Positions 52,631 to 64,000 of a stretch of DNA of 64,000 bases are shown one piece after another. Source of the stretch: Roseomonas indoligenes (GTDB lineage Bacteria > Pseudomonadota > Alphaproteobacteria > Acetobacterales > Acetobacteraceae); assembly GCF_017813365.1 (NCBI RefSeq), contig NZ_JAGIZA010000005.1, forward strand, positions 310,001-374,000, written 5' to 3'. Both the position numbers and the translations under genes were made by a program. Position 1 is the first letter of the stretch, and every line of letters starts with the position of its first letter. Below the pieces are notes generated by a model that was given only the letters and a program-made list of their open reading frames with translations, did no database searches and was not told the DNA's origin.

Positions 52631-53836
52631 ATGAACGAAGACGCGCGCGAGGCCTCCGTGGCCTTCGCCGCCCCCCTCATTGCCCTCACGCTGGGCCATG
52701 TCCTCTCCAACGCGGTCCGCACCCTGCCCGCCATCGCGGCGGACCGGCTCGGCGGGGACCTCGGCGTCACCGCCGGCGGCCTCGCCTCGCTCACCGGTGC
52801 CTACAACCTCGCCTTCGCCGCGGCCCAGATCCCGATCGGCGTCGCGCTGGACCGCTTCGGCGTGCGCCGCACCGCCCTCGGACTCCTCGCCATCACCGGC
52901 ATCGGCGCCGTGCTTGCAGCCCTTGCAGGGGGCGCGGCGGGCTTCCTCCTCGCGCAGATCGTGCTCGGCCTGGGCTGCGCGGGCATGCTCATGTGCCCCA
53001 TCACCTACGCCGCGAAACGCCTCAGCCCCGCGCGCTTCGGCCTCTGGTCCGGCCTGATCCAGGCGCTGGGCAATTGCGGGATGCTCCTCAGCGCCAGCCC
53101 TCTCGCGCTGCTGGTGGAAGCGGCGGACTGGCGGGCCGGCTACCTGGCCTGCGCGGTCCTGGCCCTCATCGCCGTCGCCCTCGTCGCCCTCCTCGTGCGG
53201 AAGGACCCGCCACCGGGCTCCACCGCGGGCCTCGGCGCGGATGCCCGGGACGTGCTCCGCCTTGCCGCCTCACCCGCGCTGCGCGGCGTGGTCGTGCTGG
53301 GCTTCGCATCCTTCGCCATCGTCATCGGCGTGCGCGGCCTCTGGGGTGGCCCCTGGCTGATGGAGGTGAAGGGGCTGCCCCGCGTGGAGGCCGGCAACAT
53401 CCTGCTTCTCGCCACCTGTGCCCTCGTCCTCGGCCCGGCGCTATGGGGCATCGCGGACCGGCGCATCGGCAACCGCCGCGCCCTGTTGGCGGCCGGCCAT
53501 CTCGGCGCCGCCACCTTCCTGTGCCTCACCGCCCTGGGTGGACCGGGAGGCCCCTTCGGCACGCTGCCGCCGGCCTGGGACGCCGCGACGCTGCTCGGCT
53601 TCTTCCTGCTGATCTCGTCTCAGCCCCTGGCCTTCGCCGCCACCCGGGCTGCGGTCCCCGCGGAACAGGCGGGAAAGGCCCTCTCCGGCGTAAACCTTTC
53701 CTTCTTCGCCGGCGCCGCCATCCTTCAGGCCGCGTCGGGCCCGGTGGTCGCCACCGCCGGCCTCGCCACCGGGCTGCTCTTCCTCGCTGCGGCCACGGCC
53801 GCCTGCACGCTCGGCTACCTCTGGCTCACGCGGTAG
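52631..53836 (+). CDS. Major facilitator superfamily transporter
   Basis: A 401-residue protein with about 12 hydrophobic helices in two halves. The loop between helices 2 and 3 reads GVALDRFGVRRTAL, the MFS A-motif GxLaDrxGrrrxl, and a matching segment in the second half is GIADRRIGNRRALLA. No ligand class is evident. It starts 97 bases after the flavoprotein; a shared transcript would suggest transport of the hydroxy acid, which is inference only. Confidence 0.88.
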   Translation: MNEDAREASVAFAAPLIALTLGHVLSNAVRTLPAIAADRLGGDLGVTAGGLASLTGAYNLAFAAAQIPIGVALDRFGVRRTALGLLAITGIGAVLAALAGGAAGFLLAQIVLGLGCAGMLMCPITYAAKRLSPARFGLWSGLIQALGNCGMLLSASPLALLVEAADWRAGYLACAVLALIAVALVALLVRKDPPPGSTAGLGADARDVLRLAASPALRGVVVLGFASFAIVIGVRGLWGGPWLMEVKGLPRVEAGNILLLATCALVLGPALWGIADRRIGNRRALLAAGHLGAATFLCLTALGGPGGPFGTLPPAWDAATLLGFFLLISSQPLAFAATRAAVPAEQAGKALSGVNLSFFAGAAILQAASGPVVATAGLATGLLFLAAATAACTLGYLWLTR

Positions 53837-53851
53837 CCGGGCGCGGCAAGA

Positions 53852-54190
53852 TCAGTCCACAAGGCCCGTGAGCGGCGGTGCGTCGCGCTCGGCGCCGGGC
53901 TTGATGTCCGTCGCCTCCTTCACCCCGGGGGTGATGACGCTGGAGGTGCCGGAATCCGGCTCGGACTTGCCCGGGCCCGCATTGCCCTCGTTGGTCCCCG
54001 GGCCAGGCTTGTATCCGGCCTCCGGCTTGATACCCGGCGCGGAGTCATCCCCGTTCCGGTCGCGCAGAGGGTCGTGCTGCCCGACGCTGGCCGGGCGCGC
54101 ATTCTTCGTCTGCAGCCCCCAGTTCTCCAGCATCCCCGGCACTTCGCTCTCGCGCCCCACAGGGCCCTTGCCCTTTCCGTCATCGGCCAT
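53852..54190 (-). CDS. Disordered acidic/Pro-rich hypothetical protein
   Basis: A 112-residue protein of low complexity rich in Gly, Pro, Asp, Glu and Lys (GPVGRESEVPGMLENWGLQ, then repeated KPGAG/KPEAG-type segments). No signal peptide, no membrane helix and no recognised family. It is predicted to be disordered throughout and lies alone before glnD; a real gene is likely from codon use but not certain. Confidence 0.6.
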   Translation of the reverse strand: MADDGKGKGPVGRESEVPGMLENWGLQTKNARPASVGQHDPLRDRNGDDSAPGIKPEAGYKPGPGTNEGNAGPGKSEPDSGTSSVITPGVKEATDIKPGAERDAPPLTGLVD

Positions 54191-54300
54191 GGTGCGGTCC
54201 TCCGTATATCCGGAAGTGGAACGCCCCGTACCGGGAGGGGTTGTCCAAGGGGCGCCAAGGAAGCATTCCGGGACAGGCCGCCCCGATTAGGCTGCCCCGA

Positions 54301-57027
54301 TCAGGCTGCCTGGGCCGGCGCCGTCCCGAGCGCGGCCAGGACGGCCCCGCGCAGCCCGTCCAGCTTGCGCTCGTTCTCCACCTTCAGCCCGAAGAGGTCC
54401 TTCACGTAGAACACGTCCACCGCCCGCACGCCGTAGGTGGTGACATGGGCGGAGGCGATCTGCACGCCCTGGCCGGAGATGGCGGCCGTCACATCGTGCA
54501 GCAGGCCCGGCCGGTCGCGCCCGTTCACCTCGATCACGGTGTGGGTGTTGCTGGCGTGGTTGTCGATCACCACGCGCGGCGGCACCGTCACGGCGCGCAG
54601 CCGCGCGGGCTCGCGCTTCACCTTGCGGATCTCCTCGCTGATCCGGAGGCGCCCGTGCAGCGTCTGCTCGATCACGACGGAGAGGCGGGCCAGCCGGTGC
54701 GGCGCATCCAGCGCCCCGCCGGCCGCGTCCTGCACCCAGAAGGTGTCCAGCGCCATGCCGTTGGTCATGGTGTGGATGCGCGCGTCCACGATGCTGGCAC
54801 CCGCGATGGCCAGCGCCCCCGCGATCTGGCTGAACAGCCCGGGATGGTCGGCGGTATAGACCGTCACCTCCGTCACCGCCCGGTCCTCCAGCACCTCCGT
54901 CCGCACGGTCAGCGGCGCCTGGATGCACTCTGCCTCGCGGATCATGGCGGCGTGGCGGGCATGGGTGTCGGGATCGAAGGAAAGCCAGTAGCCGGGGTAG
55001 CCGAGCGAGAGGAAGTGGTCGATCTCCGCCTGCGGCCGCCCGGCCAGGGCGCCCGCCGCTGCCTCCCGCGCGCGGGCCACGCGAACGTCGCGCTCGGGCA
55101 CGGAGAGCCCGCCGGCCAGCACCTCGGCGACCCGCCAGTAGATTTCCCGCAGCAGGGTGGCCTTCCACCCATTCCACACCTTCGGCCCCACCGCGCGCAT
55201 GTCGCAGACCGTCAGCACCAGCAGCAGGCGCAGCCGCTCCGGCGACTGCACCACCTCCGCCATGTCGAGGATGGTCTTGGGATCGTCGATGTCCCGCTTG
55301 AAGGCCGTCTGGCTCACCAGCAGGTGGTTCAGCACGAGCCAGGAGACCGTCTCCGTCTCCTCCGGGGAGAGCCCCAGCCGCGGGCAGAGCTCCTGCGCGA
55401 TGCCGGCCCCCAGCTCCGAGTGGTCGCCGCCGCGCCCCTTGGCGATGTCGTGCAGCAGAAGGGCGGCATAGAGCGCCCGGCGGGACTGCAACTGCCCCAC
55501 CAGCTCGGAGGCGACGGGCGCGACCGTGTCCAGCTCCCCGCGCTCCAGCGCGTTCATGACACCCACCGCCTCGATCGTGTGCTCCTCGACCGTGAAGACA
55601 TGGTAGGTGTCGAACTGCATCAGCCCGACGATCCGCGCCCATTCCGGGATCAGCCGGGACAGGACGCCCGCCTCGTTCAGCGCGCGCAGCCAGCGGCCGC
55701 TATGCTTGCCCGTGAGGATGTTGAGGAAGAGCGCGTTCGCCTCAGCCCCCCCGCGCAGGCGCGCGGCGTAGCGGGCATTGCGGATCAGGGCCCGCAGCCC
55801 GAGCGGGTGGATCTCCAGCCCCCGGTCCCGCGCCATCCGCACGATCCGCAGCATCACGGCCGGATCCGCGGGGATGTCATGGTCCGGGGCGAAGAGGATC
55901 TTGCCGTCCGCCAGGGTCAGCCCGGCCCGCTTCATCGCCTCGTCCGGCGCGGGCTGCAGCGCCGGCATTCCCAGCGCCGCCCGCTCGATCGCCGGCTCCA
56001 GCAGCCGCTTCAGCCGCACCACCTCACGGGCCGTGAGGAAAAGGTGCTTCATGAAGCGCTCCACCCCGTCCTGCTTGCCGTGGCGCGTGTAGCCCATGCG
56101 GGCGCCCACCACGGGCTGCAGATCGAAGGTCAGGCGCTCCTCGGCGCGGCCGGTCACGTAATGCAGGTGGAAGCGCACGGTCCACAGGAAGGACCAGGCC
56201 CGCTTGAAGGCCCGCGCCTCCTGCGCCGTCAGCAGCCCGCCGCCGGGGCTGTCCGGCCCCACCATCTGCCACATCTTCTCCACGCCGAAGGCGTAGCGGG
56301 CCAGCCAGTACATGGTCTGCAGGTCCCGCAGCCCCCCGCGCCCCTCCTTGATGTGGGGCTCCACCAGATAGGGGCTGTCGCCGTAGCGGGCATGGCGCAG
56401 CCCGCGCTCGATCTGCTTGGCATGGAGGAACTGGCCCAGCCCCCACTGCTTCCGGGCCTCGGCATAGGCCACCGCGAAGCGCCCGTAGATACCCCGGTCG
56501 CCCTCCAGGAAGCGCGCGTCCAGCAGGGCGGTCTGCACCGTCGTGTCGGTCTTCGCGTCCTCCAGGCACTCCTCGATGGAGCGGGTGGCGTGCCCCACTT
56601 TCACCCCGAGGTCCCAGAGCAGGTAGAGCATGAACTCCACCGCCCGCCGGCCCGCCCCGTCCAGGGGCTCCCCGGAGACGAAGAGAAGGTCAATGTCGGA
56701 ATAGGGCGCCAGCGTCCCGCGGCCATAGCCGCCCGTCGCCGCCAGCGCGAAGGCGGGCTCCACCTGGCCCGAGGTGGCCAGGAGGCTGTAGCGCAGGATG
56801 GCGGCGATCAGCCCATCCATCTCCGAGGCGAGCGCCCGCGCGGCAACGAGCCCGGGCAGGGTCTCCCGCTCGAACCGCTCCTGCATCCCGCCCTGGATGC
56901 GGCTGAGATGGCGGCGCAGCATCGCCAGGGCCGCGTCGCGGGAGGGCGGGGGAGAGGATTCGAGGCCTTCCAGCCCCTGTTGAGGCGCGATCTGTGCTTC
57001 GTCGGCGCCCAGGCCAGCAGTGTTCAT
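54301..57027 (-). CDS. glnD: Bifunctional uridylyltransferase/uridylyl-removing enzyme GlnD
   Basis: Nitrogen-status sensor that adds UMP to PII proteins and removes it, controlled by glutamine. The 908-residue product has the full domain order: nucleotidyltransferase (ATGGYGRGTLAPYSDIDLLF, near residue 90), the GlnD PII-uridylyltransferase part, HD hydrolase (LLHDIAKGRGGDHSELGAG) around 500, and two C-terminal ACT domains (VYTADHPGLFSQIAGAL and VNGRDRPGLLHDVTAAI). Its ATG overlaps the mutS stop by four bases (57024-57027), so it is translated from the mutS transcript. Confidence 0.96.
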   Translation of the reverse strand: MNTAGLGADEAQIAPQQGLEGLESSPPPSRDAALAMLRRHLSRIQGGMQERFERETLPGLVAARALASEMDGLIAAILRYSLLATSGQVEPAFALAATGGYGRGTLAPYSDIDLLFVSGEPLDGAGRRAVEFMLYLLWDLGVKVGHATRSIEECLEDAKTDTTVQTALLDARFLEGDRGIYGRFAVAYAEARKQWGLGQFLHAKQIERGLRHARYGDSPYLVEPHIKEGRGGLRDLQTMYWLARYAFGVEKMWQMVGPDSPGGGLLTAQEARAFKRAWSFLWTVRFHLHYVTGRAEERLTFDLQPVVGARMGYTRHGKQDGVERFMKHLFLTAREVVRLKRLLEPAIERAALGMPALQPAPDEAMKRAGLTLADGKILFAPDHDIPADPAVMLRIVRMARDRGLEIHPLGLRALIRNARYAARLRGGAEANALFLNILTGKHSGRWLRALNEAGVLSRLIPEWARIVGLMQFDTYHVFTVEEHTIEAVGVMNALERGELDTVAPVASELVGQLQSRRALYAALLLHDIAKGRGGDHSELGAGIAQELCPRLGLSPEETETVSWLVLNHLLVSQTAFKRDIDDPKTILDMAEVVQSPERLRLLLVLTVCDMRAVGPKVWNGWKATLLREIYWRVAEVLAGGLSVPERDVRVARAREAAAGALAGRPQAEIDHFLSLGYPGYWLSFDPDTHARHAAMIREAECIQAPLTVRTEVLEDRAVTEVTVYTADHPGLFSQIAGALAIAGASIVDARIHTMTNGMALDTFWVQDAAGGALDAPHRLARLSVVIEQTLHGRLRISEEIRKVKREPARLRAVTVPPRVVIDNHASNTHTVIEVNGRDRPGLLHDVTAAISGQGVQIASAHVTTYGVRAVDVFYVKDLFGLKVENERKLDGLRGAVLAALGTAPAQAA

Positions 57028-59744
57028 CTAACGGAAGATAAGGACTCGCGCTGCGCCGCAACAGCCGTTCCCTGCACAGGAAACATCGATTTCAGCCGGT
57101 AAAGGGCTTCCAGGGCCTCCCGGGGGGCCATGGCGTCCGGGTCCAGCCCTTCTAGCGCGGCGCGCAGGGGGTCCGCCTCCACTGCCGGTTGTGTCGGGGT
57201 CGCGGACCCGGCGGCCGGCGCGGCGAAAAGGGGCAGTTCCCCGGAGAGCGGGTCGAGTCCCCTCGCCCGCTCCTCCAGGGAGGCGAGGACCGTCTCCGCC
57301 CGCCCCACCACCTCGCGCGGCACCCCGGCCAGCCGCGCCACATGAAGCCCCCAGGACCGCTCCGAGGCGCCGGGCCCGACCAGGTGCTGGAACACCACCT
57401 GCCCCCGGTGCTCCCGCACCTTCATTGCCGCCGGGGCCAGTTCGGGCAATTTGCCCGCAAGGGCCGTCAGCTCATGGAAATGGGTGGCGAACAGGGTGCG
57501 GGACCGAAGCCGGTCGTGCAGCGCCTCCAGCACCGCCCAGGCGATGGCCAGCCCGTCCCAGGTGGCGGTCCCCCGCCCCACCTCGTCCAGCACCACAAAG
57601 GACCGCGGCCCGGCCAAGTTCAGTACCGCCGCCGTCTCGCTCATCTCCACCATGAAGGTGGATCGCCCGCCCGCGATGTCGTCCGCCGTTCCCACGCGGG
57701 AGAAGAGCCGGTCCACCAGACCGATCCTCGCCGATTCGGCGGGAACGAAGAGCCCGGCCTGCGCCAGCACCACCATCAGCGCGTTCTGGCGGAGATAGGT
57801 GGACTTGCCCGCCATGTTTGGCCCGGTCAGCAGGCAGAGCCGCCGCCCCGGCGAAAGATCCGCGTCATTCGGCACGAAAGCCGGGCCGCGGTTCCGGCGC
57901 AGCGCCGATTCCACCACGGGGTGCCTCCCCCCGGTGATGCAGAAATCCGGCCGGTCCGGCATCTCCGGCTGGCACCAGCCGCCGAAGGCCGCCAGTTCGG
58001 CGGCCGCCGCATGCACATCCACCTCCGCCGCCGCCCGGGCGGCGGCCGCGATCCCGGCCGCCGCATCCAGGCACAGCTTCCGCAGGTGGCGGACCACCAT
58101 CGCCTCCCGCTTCCCGGCCTCGTCCCGCGCCTGGGACAGCTTGCGGTCCAGATCAGAGAGCGCCCCGCAGGTGAAGCGGTGGGCATTGGCCATGGACTGC
58201 CGGTGCACCGGCGCCATCGGGCCGGGTTCCGGCTTCTGCCGCAGCAGGACCTCCCCCGCCGCCGCCGGCACCTCCGCCAGAAAGCCGAGCTGCTGATGAT
58301 GCCGGATCTTCAGGCTCGCCACGCCCCAGGCCTGCGCCAGGTCCATCTGCAGGGCCAGGATGGCCCCCCGCGCGTCGTCCCGCAGGCGGCGCAGCGCATC
58401 CAGCTCCCCGTCATAGCCCGTGCCGACGACGCCCCCCTCCTCCAGCCGGGCCGGCAGCTCGGCCGCCAGCGCCCGGGCCAGCTCTGCGCGGGGCGAATTT
58501 CCGGGCAGCAGCGCCTCGCCGGCCGCCAGCAGCAGGGGCGGGACCGGCGGAACGCCCGCCGCCTCGGAAAGCGCCGTCCGCATCGCCTCGGCACGGGCCA
58601 GCCCATCGCGCAGCGCCGCCAGATCTCGGGGGAAGAACCGCTCCACCGAAAGCCGCCCCAGGGCGCGCGCCATGTCTGGCGCGCCCTTCAGCGCCTCCCG
58701 CAGCCGGCCGCGGACGGTCGTGGCGGCGAGAAGAAAGGCAACCGCGTCATGCCGCGCCGAGATTGGGTCCGCCTCGGCGAGCGGCGCGGCCAGCCGGGCC
58801 GCCAGTTCGCGGGCGCCCGCGGCCGTCAGCGTGCGATCCACGGCGGCCAGAAGGCAGTCTTTCCCCCCGCGCTCCGCCTTCAGGATCTCCAGCGACCGCC
58901 GCGTGGCCGCGTCCATGCGCAGCGTCCCCTCCCCGCCCCGGCACTCCGGCGGCGCCAGCCGCGGCAGGCTGCCGCCGGAGGTCGCGCGCACATAGTCCAG
59001 CGCCATGGCCAGCGCCGCCGCCTCGCCCTCGGAGAAGCTGCCGAAGGCATCCAGCGAGGCCACGCCCCAGGCCTCGGCCGCCAGCCGCGCCCCTTCCCTC
59101 GGCGGCGACGCCTCCCGCACCACCCAGCCGAGGGGGGTCAGGACATCACCGCCGGCCAGGGCCTCGGGGGCCAGCACCTCCGCCGGGTCCAGCCGGGCCA
59201 GCAGGGCGCCCAGTTCCGCCGCCGGCAGCCCCTCCGTGCAGACATGCCCCGTGGAGACGTCCAGCCAGGCCGCCCCGACCCGGTCCGCCCCGTCCGGCAC
59301 CAGGGCCAACAGCCAGGAGGGCCGCGCGCCCTCCAGCAGCGACTCCTCCGTCACCGTCGCGGGGGTGACGATCCGCACGACCTCCCGCCGCACCGCCGGG
59401 GCCTTGCGGGCCTTGGCCTGCTCCGGCGACTCCATCTGCTCGCAGATCGCCACCCGGAACCCGCGCCGGATCAGCCGGGCGAGATAGGCCTCCATCGCGT
59501 GCACCGGCACGCCCGCCATGGGAATCGGCTGCCCGCCATGCTCCCCCCGATGCGCCACGGCCAGCCCCAACGCCTCCCCGCCGGTGATGGCGTCGCCGAA
59601 GAACAGCTCGAAGAAGTCGCCCATGCGGAAGAAGATCAGCGCGTCCGGATGCGCCGCCTTCGCCGCGAACCACTGGGCCATGGCGGGGGTGGCGCCGGCC
59701 GCGCTGGGGATCGGTGAACCGGTGCTGGGCGAGGCGGCGTCCAT
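57024..59744 (-). CDS. mutS: DNA mismatch repair protein MutS
   Basis: Mismatch sensor ATPase of post-replicative repair. The 906-residue product contains the mismatch-binding N-terminal motif (IFFRMGDFFELF, Phe-x-Glu element), core and clamp domains, and the ATPase: Walker A GPNMAGKSTYLRQ (near 630), Walker B region SFVVLDEVGRGTATWDGLAIAW, and signature around SRVGTADDIAGGRSTFMVEM. The start at 59744 (MDAASPSTGS) is my choice; later Met residues before AQWFAAKAAHPDA are possible. Gene order mutS-glnD is common in alphaproteobacteria. Confidence 0.95.
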   Translation of the reverse strand: MDAASPSTGSPIPSAAGATPAMAQWFAAKAAHPDALIFFRMGDFFELFFGDAITGGEALGLAVAHRGEHGGQPIPMAGVPVHAMEAYLARLIRRGFRVAICEQMESPEQAKARKAPAVRREVVRIVTPATVTEESLLEGARPSWLLALVPDGADRVGAAWLDVSTGHVCTEGLPAAELGALLARLDPAEVLAPEALAGGDVLTPLGWVVREASPPREGARLAAEAWGVASLDAFGSFSEGEAAALAMALDYVRATSGGSLPRLAPPECRGGEGTLRMDAATRRSLEILKAERGGKDCLLAAVDRTLTAAGARELAARLAAPLAEADPISARHDAVAFLLAATTVRGRLREALKGAPDMARALGRLSVERFFPRDLAALRDGLARAEAMRTALSEAAGVPPVPPLLLAAGEALLPGNSPRAELARALAAELPARLEEGGVVGTGYDGELDALRRLRDDARGAILALQMDLAQAWGVASLKIRHHQQLGFLAEVPAAAGEVLLRQKPEPGPMAPVHRQSMANAHRFTCGALSDLDRKLSQARDEAGKREAMVVRHLRKLCLDAAAGIAAAARAAAEVDVHAAAAELAAFGGWCQPEMPDRPDFCITGGRHPVVESALRRNRGPAFVPNDADLSPGRRLCLLTGPNMAGKSTYLRQNALMVVLAQAGLFVPAESARIGLVDRLFSRVGTADDIAGGRSTFMVEMSETAAVLNLAGPRSFVVLDEVGRGTATWDGLAIAWAVLEALHDRLRSRTLFATHFHELTALAGKLPELAPAAMKVREHRGQVVFQHLVGPGASERSWGLHVARLAGVPREVVGRAETVLASLEERARGLDPLSGELPLFAAPAAGSATPTQPAVEADPLRAALEGLDPDAMAPREALEALYRLKSMFPVQGTAVAAQRESLSSVR

Positions 59745-59854
59745 GCCCGGACTCCTATGGCGCGCCGCGGGATCGGTCCAGCGCCCCCGTCCCGATGCTT
59801 GCAACCCCGCACCGAGCAGGGGCAGGCTCCCGCGAAAGCGGAGGACGAAACAAG

Positions 59855-61438
59855 ATGGAACGCCGGACCCTGTTGCGCGCCGGTGCGGGCGCGGCCCTCC
59901 TCGGCGGCCTCTCCGCGCCCGCGCTGGGCCAGGATGCCCGGGCGCGCACCCTGCGCTTCGTCCCCCAGGCCAACCTGACGGCCCTGGACCCGGTCTGGAC
60001 CACGGCCACCGTCACCAGCAATCACGGCTACTACGTCTTCGACACGCTCTACGCCGTCGATGCGGGCAACCGCCCCCGGCCGCAGATGGCGGAGGGGCAC
60101 GAGGTGCTGGACGACGGCCGCCGCTGGCGCTTCCGGCTGCGCGAAGGCCTGCGCTTCCACGACAACACCCCCGTCCGCGCCGCCGACTGCATCGCCAGCA
60201 TCAAGCGCTGGTGCGTGCGCGACCCCTTCGGCCAGCTCCTCGCCCGCGCCGTCTCCGAATGGCGCAGCGTGGATGACCGCACCTTCGAGGCGCTGCTGCC
60301 CCGCCCCTTCCCGCTGATGCTGGATGCCCTGGCCAAGCCCGATGCGAGCGTGTGCTTCATCATGCCCGAACGGCTCGCGGCCACCGAGGCGACGCGCGCC
60401 GTGACCGAGATGATCGGTTCCGGCCCCTATCGCTTCGTCCCAGGCGAGTACAACTCCGGCTCCCGTGTGGTCTATGAGAAGTTCGACGGCTACGTGCCCC
60501 GGCAGGAGCCGCCGGAGCGGGCCTCGGGCGGCAAGGTCGCCCATATCCAGCGCATCGAGTGGCACGTCATCCCCGACGCCTCCACCGTTGCCGCCGCGCT
60601 CGTCAATGGCGAGATCGACTGGTGGGAGCGCCCGCTCTCCGACCTCCGCTCCGTCCTCACCCGCAGCCGCGACATCCGGCAGGAGGTTCTGGACGTGGAG
60701 GGCCGCATGGCCCTGATGCGCCTGAACTGCCTGCAGCCCCCCTTCGACGACGTGCGCCTGCGCCGTGCCGTGCGCCTCTCCGTGGTGCAGCAGGACTACA
60801 TGCGCGCGGCCCAGGGCGACGACACCGCGCTCTGGAGCGATTGCCGCAGCCTCTACCCGCGCCGCACGCCCTACTACCGTGACAACCCCGACCTGATGCC
60901 CGGCAGCATCGACGCCGCACGCGCCGCGCTGAAGGAGGCGGGCTACACGAATGCCAGGACCGTCGTCATCAACCCTACGGACTTCCCGGATATCGGCCCG
61001 CTCGGCCAGGTGACGGCCGACGCGCTGCGCCGCGCCGGGATGAACATCGACCTCGCCGAGAGCGACTGGGGCACGGTGATCCAGCGCCGCAACTCGCGTG
61101 AGCCGGTGGACAAGGGCGGCTGGAGCATCTTCCACACCACGGGCACCTCCAACACCTATGGCAGCCCCGCCATGTCCCCCCTCATCCGCGGCCAGGGCGA
61201 GGCCGGCTGGTTCGGCTGGTGGAAGAGCGACCGCGCGGAGGCCCTGACGACCGAGTGGCTCGAAGCACCGGACGACGCCGCGCGCGCCCGCCTCGCCGGG
61301 GAGATCGGGCGCCTGGCGCTGGACGAGGTGGCGACGATCCCGCTCGGCCAGTTCACCATCCGCACCGCCTTTCGCCGCAACCTGACGGGAATGCTGGAGG
61401 GAAGCACGCCCTATCCCTGGAACATCCGCCGGACCTGA
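59855..61438 (+). CDS. Family-5 (peptide/nickel-type) ABC substrate-binding protein
   Basis: A 527-residue exported receptor. Signal with ERRTLLRAGAGAALLGG (Tat-like) ending ALGQD; mature start TLRFVPQANLTALDPVW, then MAEGHEVLDDGRRWRFRLREGLRFHDNTPV, PMRPALA-type second-lobe segments and TEMIGSGPYRFVPGE. It is a paralogue of the receptor at 37.8 kb (both begin LRFVPQAxLTxxDPV and share DDTALW and TPYY). No permease genes are adjacent. A GGAGGA-like site precedes the ATG at 59855. The gap to maeB is 131 bases. Confidence 0.9.
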   Translation: MERRTLLRAGAGAALLGGLSAPALGQDARARTLRFVPQANLTALDPVWTTATVTSNHGYYVFDTLYAVDAGNRPRPQMAEGHEVLDDGRRWRFRLREGLRFHDNTPVRAADCIASIKRWCVRDPFGQLLARAVSEWRSVDDRTFEALLPRPFPLMLDALAKPDASVCFIMPERLAATEATRAVTEMIGSGPYRFVPGEYNSGSRVVYEKFDGYVPRQEPPERASGGKVAHIQRIEWHVIPDASTVAAALVNGEIDWWERPLSDLRSVLTRSRDIRQEVLDVEGRMALMRLNCLQPPFDDVRLRRAVRLSVVQQDYMRAAQGDDTALWSDCRSLYPRRTPYYRDNPDLMPGSIDAARAALKEAGYTNARTVVINPTDFPDIGPLGQVTADALRRAGMNIDLAESDWGTVIQRRNSREPVDKGGWSIFHTTGTSNTYGSPAMSPLIRGQGEAGWFGWWKSDRAEALTTEWLEAPDDAARARLAGEIGRLALDEVATIPLGQFTIRTAFRRNLTGMLEGSTPYPWNIRRT

Positions 61439-61569
61439 CCCCTCGCCGCAGCGCGAAGGGTGCGGCGCAGCATGCAAGAAACCCGCCTGGGCATTCCCCG
61501 GCGGTCCCGCTTCCGCTACACGCGGCCCTCCTGACGCCCCATACTGGGGTGAGAGCGGAGGGAGCCGGC

Positions 61570-63888
<2,319 letters not shown>

Positions 63889-63900
63889 CACCGGGCGGCT

Positions 63901-63921
63901 CCAGGGGGCTCCGCCCCCTGG
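63901..63921. repeat. Palindromic element, possible dispersed repeat or terminator
   Basis: A 21-base near-perfect palindrome CCAGGGGGCTCCGCCCCCTGG (stem of nine bases, three-base loop) lies 12 bases after maeB. Similar GGGGG-N-CCCCC palindromes are frequent in intergenic regions of Acetobacteraceae genomes (from general knowledge), so it may be a dispersed REP-like element; it could also end maeB transcription, though no T-run follows. Nothing further is seen to the window end. Confidence 0.5.
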
Positions 63922-64000
63922 ACCTGTATCGGCCTGCCGCGGATGCGATGATCGACGGTGCCGCCACCTGAACGGACGGGTCCTGCCCTCGCAGTCGCCT

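Noticed and set aside
54241-57102. Plus-strand frame of 953 codons opposite glnD
   Set aside because: It is fully antisense to glnD, whose domain motifs are unambiguous, and its product is a His/Arg/Gln-rich shadow.

Overview
The window is very GC-rich bacterial chromosome with densely packed genes. It carries no prophage, insertion sequence, CRISPR array, rRNA or recognisable tRNA. The gene set points to an alphaproteobacterium, most likely Acetobacteraceae of the Roseomonas type (inference): a complete ybgC-tolQRAB-pal-cpoB-tilS cluster, yebC-ruvCAB, zapA/6S RNA/fthC, several Tat-exported orphan substrate-binding proteins of the Bug and family-5 types, and a maeB-type malic enzyme.

Layout. 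1-7.1 kb is the Tol-Pal envelope operon on the minus strand, running into tilS, which is cut by the window edge. 7.1-9.2 kb holds a PEP-CTERM surface protein behind a possible sigma-54 site, and an orphan metal/siderophore-type binding protein. 9.2-12.8 kb is ruvB, a small membrane protein, then ruvA-ruvC-yebC in overlapping minus-strand order. 13-20 kb carries a PPOX flavoprotein, arfB, a large MscS channel, ymdB-fthC, a 6S RNA candidate, zapA and small proteins. 20-28.7 kb holds class I fructose-bisphosphate aldolase, thiE, an FkbM methyltransferase, a repeat-rich DUF533 protein, a membrane protein with a degenerate GGDEF domain, and the divergent EF-P modification genes epmA/epmB. EF-P itself lies at 31.2 kb. 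28.7-31.1 kb has a manganese catalase, a Bug-type receptor and a 340-base intergenic stretch with a perfect DnaA box.

31-37.8 kb is one co-directional run: efp, suhB, a soluble GAF histidine kinase, a secreted protein, a MotA/ExbB-like proton channel, a 575-residue MotB/OmpA-like coiled-coil protein and an 81-residue protein. The last four look like an uncharacterised proton-driven envelope machine distinct from the Tol-Pal system in the same window. They are my main candidate for an undescribed system. 37.8-48.8 kb is metabolic and transport: a family-5 binding protein, DUF1491, panE with an M20 amidohydrolase, tctBA, a CPA1 antiporter and an HpcH/HpaI aldolase. 49-54 kb has an EAL-PAS protein with no canonical start codon, an amidinotransferase-fold hydrolase, a GlcD-like flavoprotein and an MFS transporter. 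54-64 kb has glnD overlapping mutS, a second family-5 binding protein and maeB.

All function names come from recognising motifs and domain order by eye. No database search was run.
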